46,120 bases of DNA from Paludibacter sp. (GCA_028691965.1 JAQUYE010000014.1:1-46120); one strand, 5' to 3'. Counted from the stretch's first letter, positions 25,494 to 33,755 are shown. Notes: a model not told the origin generated them from the sequence alone. Numbers and translations are program-made.

Positions 25494-25647
25494 AAACATG
25501 TCATATACGTATCCGGCATATGTCATGTGATGAATCCGCATATGTCATATGATGAATCCGCATATGTCATGTGATGAATCCGCATATGTCATGTGATGAA
25601 CCGGCATATGACATATGACAGTTTGGTACATGACATATGACGGTCAG
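25494..25647. repeat. 22-bp tandem repeat array with CATATG-centred palindromes
   Basis: Six clear 22-bp units start at 25516, 25538, 25560, 25582, 25604 and 25626, with a degenerate one before them. Units 1-4 begin gcatatgtcatRtgatga. Units 5-6 switch to catgacatatgac/catatgacatatgac, which is close to the reverse complement of the tgtcatatg core. Each unit contains CATATG or TCATATGA, so each is partly palindromic. The spacing of 22 bp is about two helical turns. The array is not coding in any frame. Confidence 0.85.
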
Positions 25648-25730
25648 GTACCTAAGGTAGTAGGGACATATTTACATTAACCTACCTAACAAATTCACCA
25701 GATTGAAATCACAAAACAACTTATTCACAT

Positions 25731-25767
25731 AAAAAGAAAGCTGCCCCGAAATTACTTTCGGGGCAGC
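25731..25767 (-). terminator. Terminator of the 1042-residue lipoprotein gene
   Basis: gctgccccgaaa and tttcggggcagc pair perfectly around a 4-nt loop. On the minus strand the stem is followed by tttctttttatg. It lies about 30 bp after the stop codon. Confidence 0.85.
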
Positions 25768-25796
25768 CGTCTACATAACAAGATTTAACTATTTAA

Positions 25797-28700
25797 TTAT
25801 TCAGGTTTTACTGTAACATTATCAGCAGTTCTTGTGATTTCAGCGAACGAAGATACAAACTTAACCTTAACGGTTGCAACAGTTTGTTCTGAAGTTAACT
25901 GAGTACCAGCGTTATCCCAAGTGATTACACTTTGTTTGTTGTATGCATTACCACCGGCTTTAGAAATTGTGAAGTAGCTTCCACCAGGAGTTAATTCATA
26001 GAACATACCGTAACTAGCATTTGAGATGTCTACAAAGTCAGTAGCAACAACAGTAGTAGCAGTGTTTGTTGTTTCAGCAACACCCTTAGTTACAATGTTT
26101 TTACCTTTGAACTTAACAATGTAGTTATCCATTACATCTTCAGTATCTGCAGTACCGTTAACCTTGTCGATCAACTGGAAGTCAGCAGGAGAAGCCAATT
26201 CAATAGTGAATGGGTTAACAAAATGTACTTTGAAATCAAATACATCAGCTTCACCGTTAGGATAGTTAGTTACTAACTGCATATCGTATACTCTTTCAGC
26301 AGTAGTTAATGTAGTAGTAAGATCCATTAACTGACCGAATGTAGGAGTAGCACTTGTACCGAACGTTCCGTTAATTGTTCCGTCAGTAGCAGATACCTGA
26401 GCACCAGTCTGTGGAGGAACAGTTGTTTTGAAACGGAATTCGTGAGTTGCATCATCAATTTTGTTAGCTGTTGCAGATCCGAATACATTTCTGTAAGAAG
26501 TTGTACCGAATGTGAAGGCTTCACCTAAGTAAAGTTGCATTAAGTAGTTGCTACCTGCATTCATACCCTGAGTCATGATATCTGTTGCAGAGTTATTCCA
26601 ACGATATCCAGGAAGGATAGTTTTGTCAAGTACCGGTTTGTTTACAGTGAATTCGAATGTAATCTCAACAGCTGCATCAGTAATAGCACCAGTATCGTAT
26701 GTATAAGTGATACTTGTTGTACCGAATTTAGCCATTGGAGTGATCTGATACTTCATTGCATAAGTATCAACGTCAGGAGCCATAACAGATGTAATCAACG
26801 GATACTGAGCGTAAGTTGCACCAACAACAGCAGCACCATTAACCTTAACAGCAACATCAGGAGTAGTAATACCACCATACAATGCACGGTACTCATTGTG
26901 AGTTAAACCAAGCTTATTGTAAATGTGTGTGTTAATGTCACCCCAGGTTAAAATAAGGTCTTTGAAGTCACCAGCAGATACACCAGGATCAGTATCAACA
27001 AACAATGAAGAATAGTTGTATGGACTAGCAGCAGTAATAGTGTATTTAACTGGAGCTGGTTTAACAGGAGGAACAGTTGGAGTTGCAACGATTTTAAACT
27101 TAATGTAGCTCTGAGCAACCAGTTTATTATCGCTTGACAACAATTTAACTAATACTAATGGAGTACGATCTAATACTGAAGAACCTGTTTTAACAGCAAG
27201 TACATTGTCAGCACTCAAAGTTACAAATGAATTCTGGTTTGTTACATTGTCAATACCAACATAGGTAGGTAAAGAGAATTCATATTTGTAATTCTTAAAT
27301 CCATAAGTTTCAAATCTTCTTTCAGCAGCACCACCCTTATCTGCAGTAGCCCAAACTAATTCGTCCAGGTCAACCGGAGTGTTAACAACTAATTCGAAAT
27401 CCTGGTCGTTAGCAACGTTAACAGCAGGTACAGCAGTACGATAATGAACATATACATTAGTAGTTGAATTAGATTTCTTAGCATCACTGATAAATGCATT
27501 GTATTGAGCAAGCTCAACTTTTGCATAATCAGAAACTACTGTAGAAGCAGCACCACTGTAGAAATCTTTACCATTAGCCTGAAGAGCTACAAGGTGATGA
27601 GTGCTAGGAGCAGCTGGTTCAACCCAAGTTCCAACAGTTAAAGTGAAAGTACCTGAACCATCGCTGTTGCTTGTATAAACAGGAGCAGCAAATAAAGTGC
27701 TGTTGTCGCCAGGAGCATTCTGTGCACTGGCAGCAGACAATCTTGCACTGTTGCTGATAAATTTCCAGGTTGTTTTGCTTACGTCAGCAGAAGTTGGATT
27801 AAATCGGTAAACAACGTTTGATTCGTTGAATAAAACCTTACCGATAGGAGCAGTGATACCATTGATATAACCAACTTCAATTGCGTTTACACCTTTGTCG
27901 ATCCATGAAGGAACGAACAGAATGCTTGAAAGCAGTTCATTAGTTGGGTTAAGTACTACGGTAAATGAATCTGTACCATCAGAAACGGTAGCAGAAATGA
28001 TATTACCTTCGTTGTCTCTTGCAAAAGTGATAGCTGATGTGTTTGCAGCAGGAATTGCAACACCAGTCTTAACACCGTTAACTGCTAAGAAACCGTCGAT
28101 GATAGAATAAACATAGTTCACTTTAACGTTGGTATCAACACCATTGATTACCAATGTTCCGTTTGCAGAAGTAGTACTTACGATAGGAGCATTAGCAAAA
28201 ACAGTAGAAGTACCGTCAGTGTAAGTTACTTTCACGTTAGTTCCGTCAAGAGCAACTTCTTTAACTGTTTTCTCAGGAGCAGGAACTACCGGAATAGCAA
28301 CAGTTGTTTTCTCGCCATTGATTGCCAGGAAGCCATCAACAACAGTCAAACCGTTTTTGAACCAAGCAGTTAAGTCTGCAACAACAGCAGTACCTGACAT
28401 TAATTTTCCATCAACGAAAGTAAGAGAAGGAATTAACACTTCACCTTTTTCGAGACCGTCAACGATCAGTTTATTGCCTTCCAGCTTAACATCAAAAGTA
28501 ACTGTACCTTGTTCAGTACCGTTTACAATTAATTTATTACCTTCAAGTTTAACATCAAATGTAACAGAACCTTTTTCAGCACCGTTTACAATTAATTTGT
28601 TACCTTCCAACTTAATGTCATAAGTAACATAATCTTTTGCATCGTAAACAATTGCAGAACCTGTAGAAGGAGTAATGGTTAATTTACCATCAGTTCCCAT

Positions 28701-28925
28701 TGTTATAGACTTGATATAAGCCATTCCTGCTACAGACTGCTCAAGAGCTGCAACGGAAGTTTTAAGTCCATTAACATCAGTAACAACGCCATCTATCTGG
28801 CCCTGGAGATCTTCAATCTCGTCATTGTAAGAATTACACCCTGTAAATAATACAAGTGTAGCCAACATAACCAGAGTGAAAGCTCTGGTCACGTTTTTCA
28901 ACTTAATTGGAAAAACTTTTTTCAT
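25797..28925 (-). CDS. Large surface lipoprotein with coiled-coil stalk and 21-residue repeats
   Basis: 1042 residues. The lipobox LVLFTGC gives Cys30. Residues about 33-70 are a heptad-like coiled coil (NDEIEDLQGQIDGVVTDVNG), the stalk seen in many Bacteroidales surface lipoproteins. Three 21-residue repeats lie at residues 100-162, each V-T-[YF]-D-[IV]-K-L-E-G-N-K-L-I-V. More short beta repeats follow (VVDGFLAINGEKTTVAIPV; SIIDGFLAVNGVKTGVAIP). The remaining 700 residues are beta-rich, Thr/Val/Ala-rich, with no cysteine beyond the lipid anchor and no catalytic motif that I recognise; a Pro-rich hinge (ATPTVPPVKPAPVKY) lies near residue 625. Codon use is strongly skewed (mostly gtt/gta, aca/act, gca) unlike the flanking genes, suggesting very high expression. 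An abundant surface-layer-like or adhesive protein is a reasonable guess; no family is assigned. Confidence 0.75.
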   Translation of the reverse strand: MKKVFPIKLKNVTRAFTLVMLATLVLFTGCNSYNDEIEDLQGQIDGVVTDVNGLKTSVAALEQSVAGMAYIKSITMGTDGKLTITPSTGSAIVYDAKDYVTYDIKLEGNKLIVNGAEKGSVTFDVKLEGNKLIVNGTEQGTVTFDVKLEGNKLIVDGLEKGEVLIPSLTFVDGKLMSGTAVVADLTAWFKNGLTVVDGFLAINGEKTTVAIPVVPAPEKTVKEVALDGTNVKVTYTDGTSTVFANAPIVSTTSANGTLVINGVDTNVKVNYVYSIIDGFLAVNGVKTGVAIPAANTSAITFARDNEGNIISATVSDGTDSFTVVLNPTNELLSSILFVPSWIDKGVNAIEVGYINGITAPIGKVLFNESNVVYRFNPTSADVSKTTWKFISNSARLSAASAQNAPGDNSTLFAAPVYTSNSDGSGTFTLTVGTWVEPAAPSTHHLVALQANGKDFYSGAASTVVSDYAKVELAQYNAFISDAKKSNSTTNVYVHYRTAVPAVNVANDQDFELVVNTPVDLDELVWATADKGGAAERRFETYGFKNYKYEFSLPTYVGIDNVTNQNSFVTLSADNVLAVKTGSSVLDRTPLVLVKLLSSDNKLVAQSYIKFKIVATPTVPPVKPAPVKYTITAASPYNYSSLFVDTDPGVSAGDFKDLILTWGDINTHIYNKLGLTHNEYRALYGGITTPDVAVKVNGAAVVGATYAQYPLITSVMAPDVDTYAMKYQITPMAKFGTTSITYTYDTGAITDAAVEITFEFTVNKPVLDKTILPGYRWNNSATDIMTQGMNAGSNYLMQLYLGEAFTFGTTSYRNVFGSATANKIDDATHEFRFKTTVPPQTGAQVSATDGTINGTFGTSATPTFGQLMDLTTTLTTAERVYDMQLVTNYPNGEADVFDFKVHFVNPFTIELASPADFQLIDKVNGTADTEDVMDNYIVKFKGKNIVTKGVAETTNTATTVVATDFVDISNASYGMFYELTPGGSYFTISKAGGNAYNKQSVITWDNAGTQLTSEQTVATVKVKFVSSFAEITRTADNVTVKPE
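28440..28628 (-). repeat. Three 63-bp tandem repeats inside the lipoprotein gene
   Basis: They encode residues 100-162: VTYDIKLEGNKLIVNGAEKG, VTFDVKLEGNKLIVNGTEQG and VTFDVKLEGNKLIVDGLEKG, each plus one residue. The DNA differs mostly at third positions, so the repeats are old enough to have drifted or are held apart by selection. Confidence 0.85.
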
Positions 28926-29285
28926 ACTTTTTTTTAAATAATTAAATTTGTTTTTAACAGTTATCTTTTGTTCAAAAATTTCATTGAGTTTCTTGATTCA
29001 GCTTGCCAATTTAGCTTTGAGAATCAAATTGCCAGATTATTTTTCTTTCATTCTTAATTAAATTTTAATTATTAAACTATAAAATACACCCGATAATTCG
29101 ATCTAATTGGTTTAAAATTCTTACCTGTTTAATAATACTTCACCTCAAAACATTACGCAAATATCACAAAAATATTTTTACAATTAAAACCTATTACACC
29201 TTACATTTAAACAGCAGGAAATATATTTTGATAAAATGCAAATAAAGGGGTATAAGTTGAAAATATTAATAATCAAAAAAGCTTC
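28926..29285. other. AT-rich leader region of the large lipoprotein gene
   Basis: This 360-bp region is very AT-rich. A minus-strand TATTTTTG at 29174-29167 matches the -7 consensus, without a convincing -33 element, and would give a leader of about 235 nt. I see no coding frame, hairpin terminator or known riboswitch. The regulator gene upstream may share this transcript or act here. Confidence 0.4.
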
Positions 29286-29663
29286 TTAAAGATTCAATTC
29301 ATACTGTTTACGTATGTTTTTTAAGAATAATCTCGAAACATAATACTCATACTTTTCAAATGGACTTACCAAAACACATTTACGCGTCTTCAACTCTATG
29401 GTCGACAGGTAATCGATGTTAAGGATCACAGTCTGGTTAATTTGAACATAATTGGACCGGTTTAAACTGGTCAGTATATCCTTCGCCGTATTGTTCAACT
29501 TTAAGCGAATTGTGTCACCTGAATTTAACATTACTGTCCAGGTTAGTTTCGAATCGGCTGCCGTTGCAACGTATTGAATTAACACAATGTCGCTTTTATT
29601 GACAAACTTAAGTCCTATTACCGTCTGAAGTGCAATTTTCTCATTCTGGATAATGTCTGCCAT
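29286..29663 (-). CDS. Stand-alone LytTR DNA-binding domain protein
   Basis: 125 residues. Almost the whole length is a LytTR domain: LKFVNKSDIVLIQYVATAAD, SKLTWTVMLNSGDTIRLKLN, TAKDILTSLNRSNYVQINQT, VILNIDYLSTIELKTRKCVL and the terminal FLKNIRKQYELNL. The family uses a ten-strand beta fold that inserts loops into the major groove at direct repeats. No receiver domain or sensor is attached, so activity may depend on expression level or a partner. It lies upstream of, and on the same strand as, the large lipoprotein gene, separated by a 360-bp AT-rich leader. It probably regulates that gene or itself; this is inference. Confidence 0.88.
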   Translation of the reverse strand: MADIIQNEKIALQTVIGLKFVNKSDIVLIQYVATAADSKLTWTVMLNSGDTIRLKLNNTAKDILTSLNRSNYVQINQTVILNIDYLSTIELKTRKCVLVSPFEKYEYYVSRLFLKNIRKQYELNL

Positions 29664-30349
29664 ATGCTCTTATTATGAGTTTACTGTACAAAAACAACAA
29701 TCCGGACAAAAGATATACCAATTCATAATTAACAGACTGGCACTATCTGCGAGAACTCAAATTGACCTTGCTTGTCGCTTTGTTTCAGTTTTACGGTCAC
29801 CCCATCACAGTTCAGTTAGTTGTATAACGGAGCTGCGACTTAAAAGTTTTGTTAATACCAAATTAATTTCATACAATACAATTAAATATTTTTGCAATCA
29901 TACTATAACAAACATATCATTGTACCACGCTATGAGGCAACAAATATAATTGATTATTTTTTTATTTTTCACTTTTAACGAACTTTTCTTGTAAATAATT
30001 GCAATAAAAAAATGAATAAAACAGGGTATGTCACTCTAATTCGCTTTATGGCAGTAGAATACATGCATTTTTCAAAAGAGAAGTTCAATATGACATTTTT
30101 AGCCGCATAGCTTGTAAAATCGTGCTTTTAGAGTTGTTTTAACTTAATTACTTCCAGCTGCAGTATTTTTGAAGTAGGTTTAGTATACTGAATTTGAAGC
30201 ATCTATAAATACAGTCTTAAAACGGGTATTCCAACTTGCTCTCCATTATTGACATGATAACAGACTTTTTTACTACAACTGTTTTTTTACAATAAAACAG
30301 ACAAATTGAATAAAATTACTTTATATTACATTAGTCTGTTTTAACTTAT
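29664..30349. other. 686-bp AT-rich intergenic region
   Basis: No coding frame of convincing quality is present. One 32-residue frame (30012-30110, MNKTGYVTLIRFMAVEYMHF) is open but has no good promoter or family. A perfect 10-bp inverted repeat lies at its right end next to the AI-2E gene stop. Runs of T and A make a further look for small RNAs reasonable, but I see no defined one. Confidence 0.4.
30293..30343 (-). terminator. Inverted repeat, possible terminator of the AI-2E-type permease gene
   Basis: taaaacagac (30293-30302) and gtctgtttta (30334-30343) are perfect inverted repeats around a 31-nt AT-rich loop, just after the stop codon at 30350. On the minus strand the outer end is T-rich (ttttattg). 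The long loop and weak stem keep confidence low. Confidence 0.35.
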
Positions 30350-31456
30350 TTAGAGATTTTCTGTCTGTTTGCCTTTCTTTTGGATTACTTGTTTAATGGA
30401 GGGGAAATGAATTGCCGGCATGGTATCACCCAACAGAAATCCAAAGGGTTTCAACGGTTCGACATGGTCGCAAATAACCTTAATAATGGCAACAAGCGGG
30501 ATGGACAGGAACATCCCCGATACTCCCCATAAAGCTCCGCCTGCCAATACAGCAACAATCGATACAAGTGCGTTAATTCGTACTTTGGAGGCCACAATTT
30601 TGGGGACTATGTAATTATTGTCGACCAATTGTACAAAATAGTATACTCCCACCACATACAATACAAACCAGGGAGAATCCCTGGTGACCAGTGCAATCAT
30701 CATGGGTATAGCTATAGCTACTATTCCACCAATATATGGTATAAGATTCAGCAAGGCTCCAAGTATCCCGATAAGGATGGCATAATCAATTCCCAGTATC
30801 AACAAGCCGATTGAGTTTAGTATGGCTACAAGCAGGGTTTCCAACACGAGGCCAACAAGGTATTTCTGAACTACAAATTTAGTTTGAGTGATAATGACTG
30901 CTACATTTCCTGATTTACCTGATTTGAATAGCCTGTAAATAAAGTCGAGCAGTAGTGGTTTGTAATACAACAGCAAAAAAACATATACCGGTATCAGAAA
31001 GACAACCACTAAACCGGTACCCACCGAGAGTAATGTCTTCCCTATCACCAAACTACTGCTGTCGAGCAGTGTCGCTTTAGTTTCTAAAATCCATTCGTTT
31101 ACTTTTACTGCACTTATATCAAAGTAACCGGGTATCCATTGAATGGTCTGGTTAATCAACTGAGTGAATTTATCTATAAAAACCGGCCATGACTCGCTGA
31201 ACATGGATAACTGAGAATAGATAAACAGGCCGCATGCCGCAATTACTATCACTGAAAGGAAAAGTGTAAAACAAATAGCAAGAATCCTGTTCAACTTCCA
31301 TTTCTCAAAGAAATTTACAACAGGATTAAGCAGTATAGCTATCAATGTACCAAAAATCAGCGGCACAAGTATCGCTTGTGTGCCCTGAAGCATGACTACA
31401 AAGAAGTAGATCCCTATACACAGCAATGCCCCTTTGGCATAAAAAGGAAGTTTCAT
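30350..31456 (-). CDS. AI-2E family transporter (UPF0118/PerM-like)
   Basis: 368 residues. It has the AI-2E transporter layout: two N-terminal helices (residues about 8-45, KGALLCIGIYFFVVMLQGTQ, AILVPLIFGTLIAILLNPVV), a helix at 58-80, a variable periplasmic part (about 85-150), then a dense membrane half with VVFLIPVYVFLLLYYKPLL, GILGALLNLIPYIGGIVAIA (the conserved NLIPYIGG motif), VGVYYFVQLVDNNYIVPKIV and a final GGALWGVSGMFLSIPLVAII. Family knowledge: members move AI-2, small ions or Na+ and H+, and appear in salt and envelope stress. It starts the envelope-protein cluster on the right and has no close gene upstream (95 bp). Confidence 0.9.
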   Translation of the reverse strand: MKLPFYAKGALLCIGIYFFVVMLQGTQAILVPLIFGTLIAILLNPVVNFFEKWKLNRILAICFTLFLSVIVIAACGLFIYSQLSMFSESWPVFIDKFTQLINQTIQWIPGYFDISAVKVNEWILETKATLLDSSSLVIGKTLLSVGTGLVVVFLIPVYVFLLLYYKPLLLDFIYRLFKSGKSGNVAVIITQTKFVVQKYLVGLVLETLLVAILNSIGLLILGIDYAILIGILGALLNLIPYIGGIVAIAIPMMIALVTRDSPWFVLYVVGVYYFVQLVDNNYIVPKIVASKVRINALVSIVAVLAGGALWGVSGMFLSIPLVAIIKVICDHVEPLKPFGFLLGDTMPAIHFPSIKQVIQKKGKQTENL

Positions 31457-31550
31457 ATCTATGGCTGAAAGAGTTGGAGATAAGAGAACTAAAACCGATC
31501 AGACAGCCGATCAATAAATAATTCTCTTATCTGTATATACCCAACTGTTA

Positions 31551-32051
31551 TTACAACCTGAAGGTTAACCCAAGCTTACCTCCGGTAAATGCATTTCCAC
31601 CGCCAAACTCAAGGTTGATTCCAACGCGGTTGGTAAAGTAATACCGGGTGCCAATTTGGGCACCAAGTCCCAATCCGGAATTGCGGGTTCCTGAATATCC
31701 ATCAGGTGATGTCCATATATAAAAGCCTGCATTAGCTCCTGCATATACATCCCAACGGGGTGCAATACCGAACAGTGAATTAAAATGATAATTTAGATTT
31801 GCCGACAGTCCTACAATATTATGGTCGTAGTTATTACTTTCCCATTTTTCATGGTAATTTCTGTACGATGCTTCAGCACCAATGGTTAAATCAGGTAATA
31901 TAGCACGATCAAAGCCGATGTATACAGGAACTCCTGCATCAGACAATCCGAGTCCGATATTGAATTGCGACTGTCCTATTCTGATTGGGTTTTGACTAAA
32001 GGTAAAACCTGTTATACATACTAAAGCAAGTGTAAATAATAATGTCTTCAT
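31551..32051 (-). CDS. Small outer-membrane beta-barrel protein
   Basis: 166 residues. Signal peptide MKTLLFTLALVCITGFTFSQ. The rest alternates polar and apolar residues as in an eight-strand barrel: FNIGLGLSDAGVPVYIGFDR, LTIGAEASYRNYHEKWES, NIVGLSANLNYHFNSLFG, WDVYAGANAGFYIWTSPDG, GLGLGAQIGTRYYFTNRVGI and the closing NLEFGGGNAFTGGKLGLTFRL strand ending in Arg-Leu. It is a porin-family/OmpW-like fold by pattern only; no ligand is suggested. A second barrel protein is encoded at 33756, with the lipoprotein and holin-like genes between. Confidence 0.82.
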   Translation of the reverse strand: MKTLLFTLALVCITGFTFSQNPIRIGQSQFNIGLGLSDAGVPVYIGFDRAILPDLTIGAEASYRNYHEKWESNNYDHNIVGLSANLNYHFNSLFGIAPRWDVYAGANAGFYIWTSPDGYSGTRNSGLGLGAQIGTRYYFTNRVGINLEFGGGNAFTGGKLGLTFRL

Positions 32052-32090
32052 AATCGAGTAATGTATTTGTATTTTCTAAATATGAGAGTA

Positions 32091-32537
32091 CTATCTAACG
32101 GTTAAATAATCGGTGGTAAGAATTACTTCCGAGAAAGAAGGATAATTCACACCTGGTTCGTTTTCAGCAGTAATAAACACCTTTACCGGTCTCGAACTTG
32201 ATACGGTTTCAAACTTTGCAGTCAGATTATTCGACATAAAGTTCTCAGAACTGTTTATTTGTCCTAAGTTAAGTGTATTGTTATCACTATTGATCATCCA
32301 CACAACATATGCATTCCGGGGAGGAGTAAGCCGGGTGGATGGTGAAAGGTTCGACATCTCTATTACAATAACATAGTTTTTGTTTTTATCGACCTTTATC
32401 TGTACGGTTCCCTGCGCTGCCGGAACAATTTCGGAAGTCAGAAAGCGCGTTTTCACAGCACAGGAGCTCATCGTCATCAACAAGATGACACTTGCAGCCA
32501 GAACTAAAAAAGTTGATTTAAGTAGTTTTGTTTTCAT
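32091..32537 (-). CDS. Unknown 148-residue lipoprotein
   Basis: I prefer the ATG at 32537 (MKTKLLKSTFLVLAASVILL), which gives a proper lipoprotein signal with Cys after LMTMSS; a start 23 codons upstream would bury the signal. The mature part is one beta-sandwich-like domain: GTVQIKVDKNKNYVIVIEMS, NLSPSTRLTPPRNAYVVWMI, NSDNNTLNLGQINSSENFMS, LTAKFETVSSSRPVKVFITA. The NAYVVWMI...LNLGQI pattern recalls the extracytoplasmic end of anti-sigma factors of the RskA type, but no anti-sigma region is attached. Function unknown. It lies within the small envelope-gene cluster. Confidence 0.72.
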   Translation of the reverse strand: MKTKLLKSTFLVLAASVILLMTMSSCAVKTRFLTSEIVPAAQGTVQIKVDKNKNYVIVIEMSNLSPSTRLTPPRNAYVVWMINSDNNTLNLGQINSSENFMSNNLTAKFETVSSSRPVKVFITAENEPGVNYPSFSEVILTTDYLTVR

Positions 32538-32612
32538 ACGATTGATTGTTGTGAAAATGATGAATGAGTAGGCCGGGAAATGTGTCCGGAAAAAACCTTT
32601 CTCCATTTTCGA

Positions 32613-32975
32613 TTATTGATTGTTTGTTTTTTTAAATAAGGAGCTTATGCCCGCAACGATAGTAATTAGGTTGTTGTCGACCAACAGAGTGGTGAACTTT
32701 TCAACCATCATAGAACTCAGATAGCCTTTAATACTACGATGCCTTCCGAGTAATAGTCCGGAAATCAGACTGAGAGCCATCTTCAACCCTGACTTCGCAA
32801 ATTCCATGGGTTTATCCTGATGTGTCAACGAATTTAAAACAGAACCCAGGTTCAGACTCGTAGCTACCGCGTTGAAGGTTATCTGCAACTCATTTTCCCG
32901 CATCTTTTTTTGAACTTTCAGTTCGTTTATCCGCACTACAAGATCCGAATAAGCTACTATACTTTTATTTTCCAT
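32613..32975 (-). CDS. Unknown 120-residue protein of the holin/YtxH cluster
   Basis: Start taken at the ATG at 32975 (MENKSIVAYSDLVVRINELK); the longer reading overlaps the holin-like gene. Residues about 8-35 are a charged helix, possibly coiled coil (RINELKVQKKMRENELQITF). A helical stretch with Gly (SGLKMALSLISGLLLGRHRS) and another (LLVDNNLITIVAGISSLFKK) could dip into or lie on the membrane. I do not recognise a named family, although small proteins like this are often found with holin-X and YtxH genes in Bacteroidota. It lies 16 bp after the holin-like gene, so the two are probably co-transcribed. Confidence 0.65.
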   Translation of the reverse strand: MENKSIVAYSDLVVRINELKVQKKMRENELQITFNAVATSLNLGSVLNSLTHQDKPMEFAKSGLKMALSLISGLLLGRHRSIKGYLSSMMVEKFTTLLVDNNLITIVAGISSLFKKTNNQ

Positions 32976-32991
32976 TATCGTAAGGTGTTTG

Positions 32992-33345
32992 TTATTCTTT
33001 GTCTTCAAGTAGTTTGCGGATAATCGTATTACGCATCCGATTTCCAAGTAGTTTCTTTTTCCCGATTAAAAGAGTCAGGGAGAGCAGCAAATAGAACGCG
33101 GCTATGATGGCAAAGCCTGAGTATGTATCGCCGAATAACGCAGAAAGGTAAAATCCAAGACCAATACTGAGTGTAAACACAAATAGAAATACGGATATGC
33201 CTACCAACAGCGAACTTAGTAAGGTTGATCCCACCGCTGAAAGCTGTTTTACTGCTTCGAGCTTCACCAGTTCGACATTCAACAACAGGTATTGTTTCAT
33301 GTTGTCGGATAATTCTTCGAGTTTCTTAAGTATGGGCATAATCAT
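32992..33345 (-). CDS. Holin-X-like (phage-holin superfamily III) small membrane protein
   Basis: 117 residues. An N-terminal amphipathic helix (ILKKLEELSDNMKQYLLLNVELVKLEAVKQL) leads into two membrane helices: STLLSSLLVGISVFLFVFTL and GFAIIAAFYLLLSLTLLIGK. A basic tail follows (KKLLGNRMRNTIIRKLLEDK). This is the pattern of the Actinobacterial holin-X/superfamily III proteins, which in Bacteroidota are housekeeping membrane proteins and not phage lysis genes; no phage genes are near. It sits between a YtxH-like gene (63 bp away) and the 120-residue unknown (16 bp away). Confidence 0.8.
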   Translation of the reverse strand: MIMPILKKLEELSDNMKQYLLLNVELVKLEAVKQLSAVGSTLLSSLLVGISVFLFVFTLSIGLGFYLSALFGDTYSGFAIIAAFYLLLSLTLLIGKKKLLGNRMRNTIIRKLLEDKE

Positions 33346-33408
33346 AGTTAGTTGAGAGAGTAGACAAAAGATACCGAACCGATAATTTACACCGGCCCGG
33401 CACCTGGT

Positions 33409-33702
33409 TTATTTAGTGTGATGTTTGACGGTGTCTTCGGCCTTGCCTTTTACATCTTCAACTACCTCTTCTGCTTTATCCCGGATTGAGTTTTCCAGAT
33501 CATCGGCTTTTTTACGCAATGCCGCTGCTTCGTCGGTTACTTTTTTCTTAATGTCGCTGGCCAGATCTTTAGCTCCGTCGACAATGTTACTGCGGGTTTT
33601 GCTTCCCTTTTCAGGGGCGAAAAGTATTCCGAGTGCTGCTCCCGCAAGAGCTCCGATTGCTAAAGCACCCATTAGTTTTCCAATTCCGTTTAAATTATCC
33701 AT
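33409..33702 (-). CDS. YtxH-like general stress protein
   Basis: 97 residues from the ATG at 33702 ([20 protein letters not shown]); an upstream start adds a short tail with no hydrophobicity. Residues about 8-30 form a Gly/Ala-rich membrane segment with the YtxH hallmark [21 protein letters not shown]. The remaining 65 residues are a charged coiled helix ([40 protein letters not shown]) with LEA-like periodicity. Family knowledge: YtxH proteins are induced by general stress in Bacillus and are widespread in Bacteroidota. Here it is next to the holin-like gene and a barrel-protein gene. Confidence 0.85.
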   Translation of the reverse strand: MDNLNGIGKLMGALAIGALAGAALGILFAPEKGSKTRSNIVDGAKDLASDIKKKVTDEAAALRKKADDLENSIRDKAEEVVEDVKGKAEDTVKHHTK

Positions 33703-33755
33703 TTTGTTAATCGTATTAATTTTGTACAATTCTGTTTTTTATACCTTTTAATTGG

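Larger units (their letters stand above)
24645..25796. other. 1.15-kb gene-poor region with phased repeats
   Basis: After the terminator this region contains a pair of 20-bp operator-like repeats (24811-24851), a TATCTTTG box (24872-24879), a weak reading frame from the ATG at 24885 to 25325, a hydrophobic second frame near 25201-25458, a 22-bp palindromic repeat array (25494-25647) and a terminator for the opposite-strand lipoprotein gene. The two reading frames overlap in different frames around 25200-25325 and neither resembles a family I know. The frame from 24885 begins with a membrane segment (MIIKLVILFFILAVEMVLNY) and then loses order, which suits a decayed gene or non-coding DNA. Confidence 0.5.

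Noticed and set aside
25494..25647. CRISPR array
   Set aside because: The 22-bp units follow each other without unique spacers and no cas gene is in the window.
25494..25647. Iteron-type replication origin
   Set aside because: No replication initiator gene is nearby, and all surroundings are chromosomal housekeeping genes.
29653..29949. Plus-strand open frame of 98 codons upstream of the LytTR gene
   Set aside because: It starts inside the LytTR gene on the other strand, has no protein-like composition and lies mostly in AT-rich intergenic DNA.
30012..30110. 32-residue small protein
   Set aside because: The frame is open but there is no clear promoter, no known family and no way to check conservation here.
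32992..33345. Prophage remnant because of a holin-like gene
   Set aside because: Holin-X-like proteins are common chromosomal genes in this phylum; no endolysin, capsid, tail or integrase gene is present.
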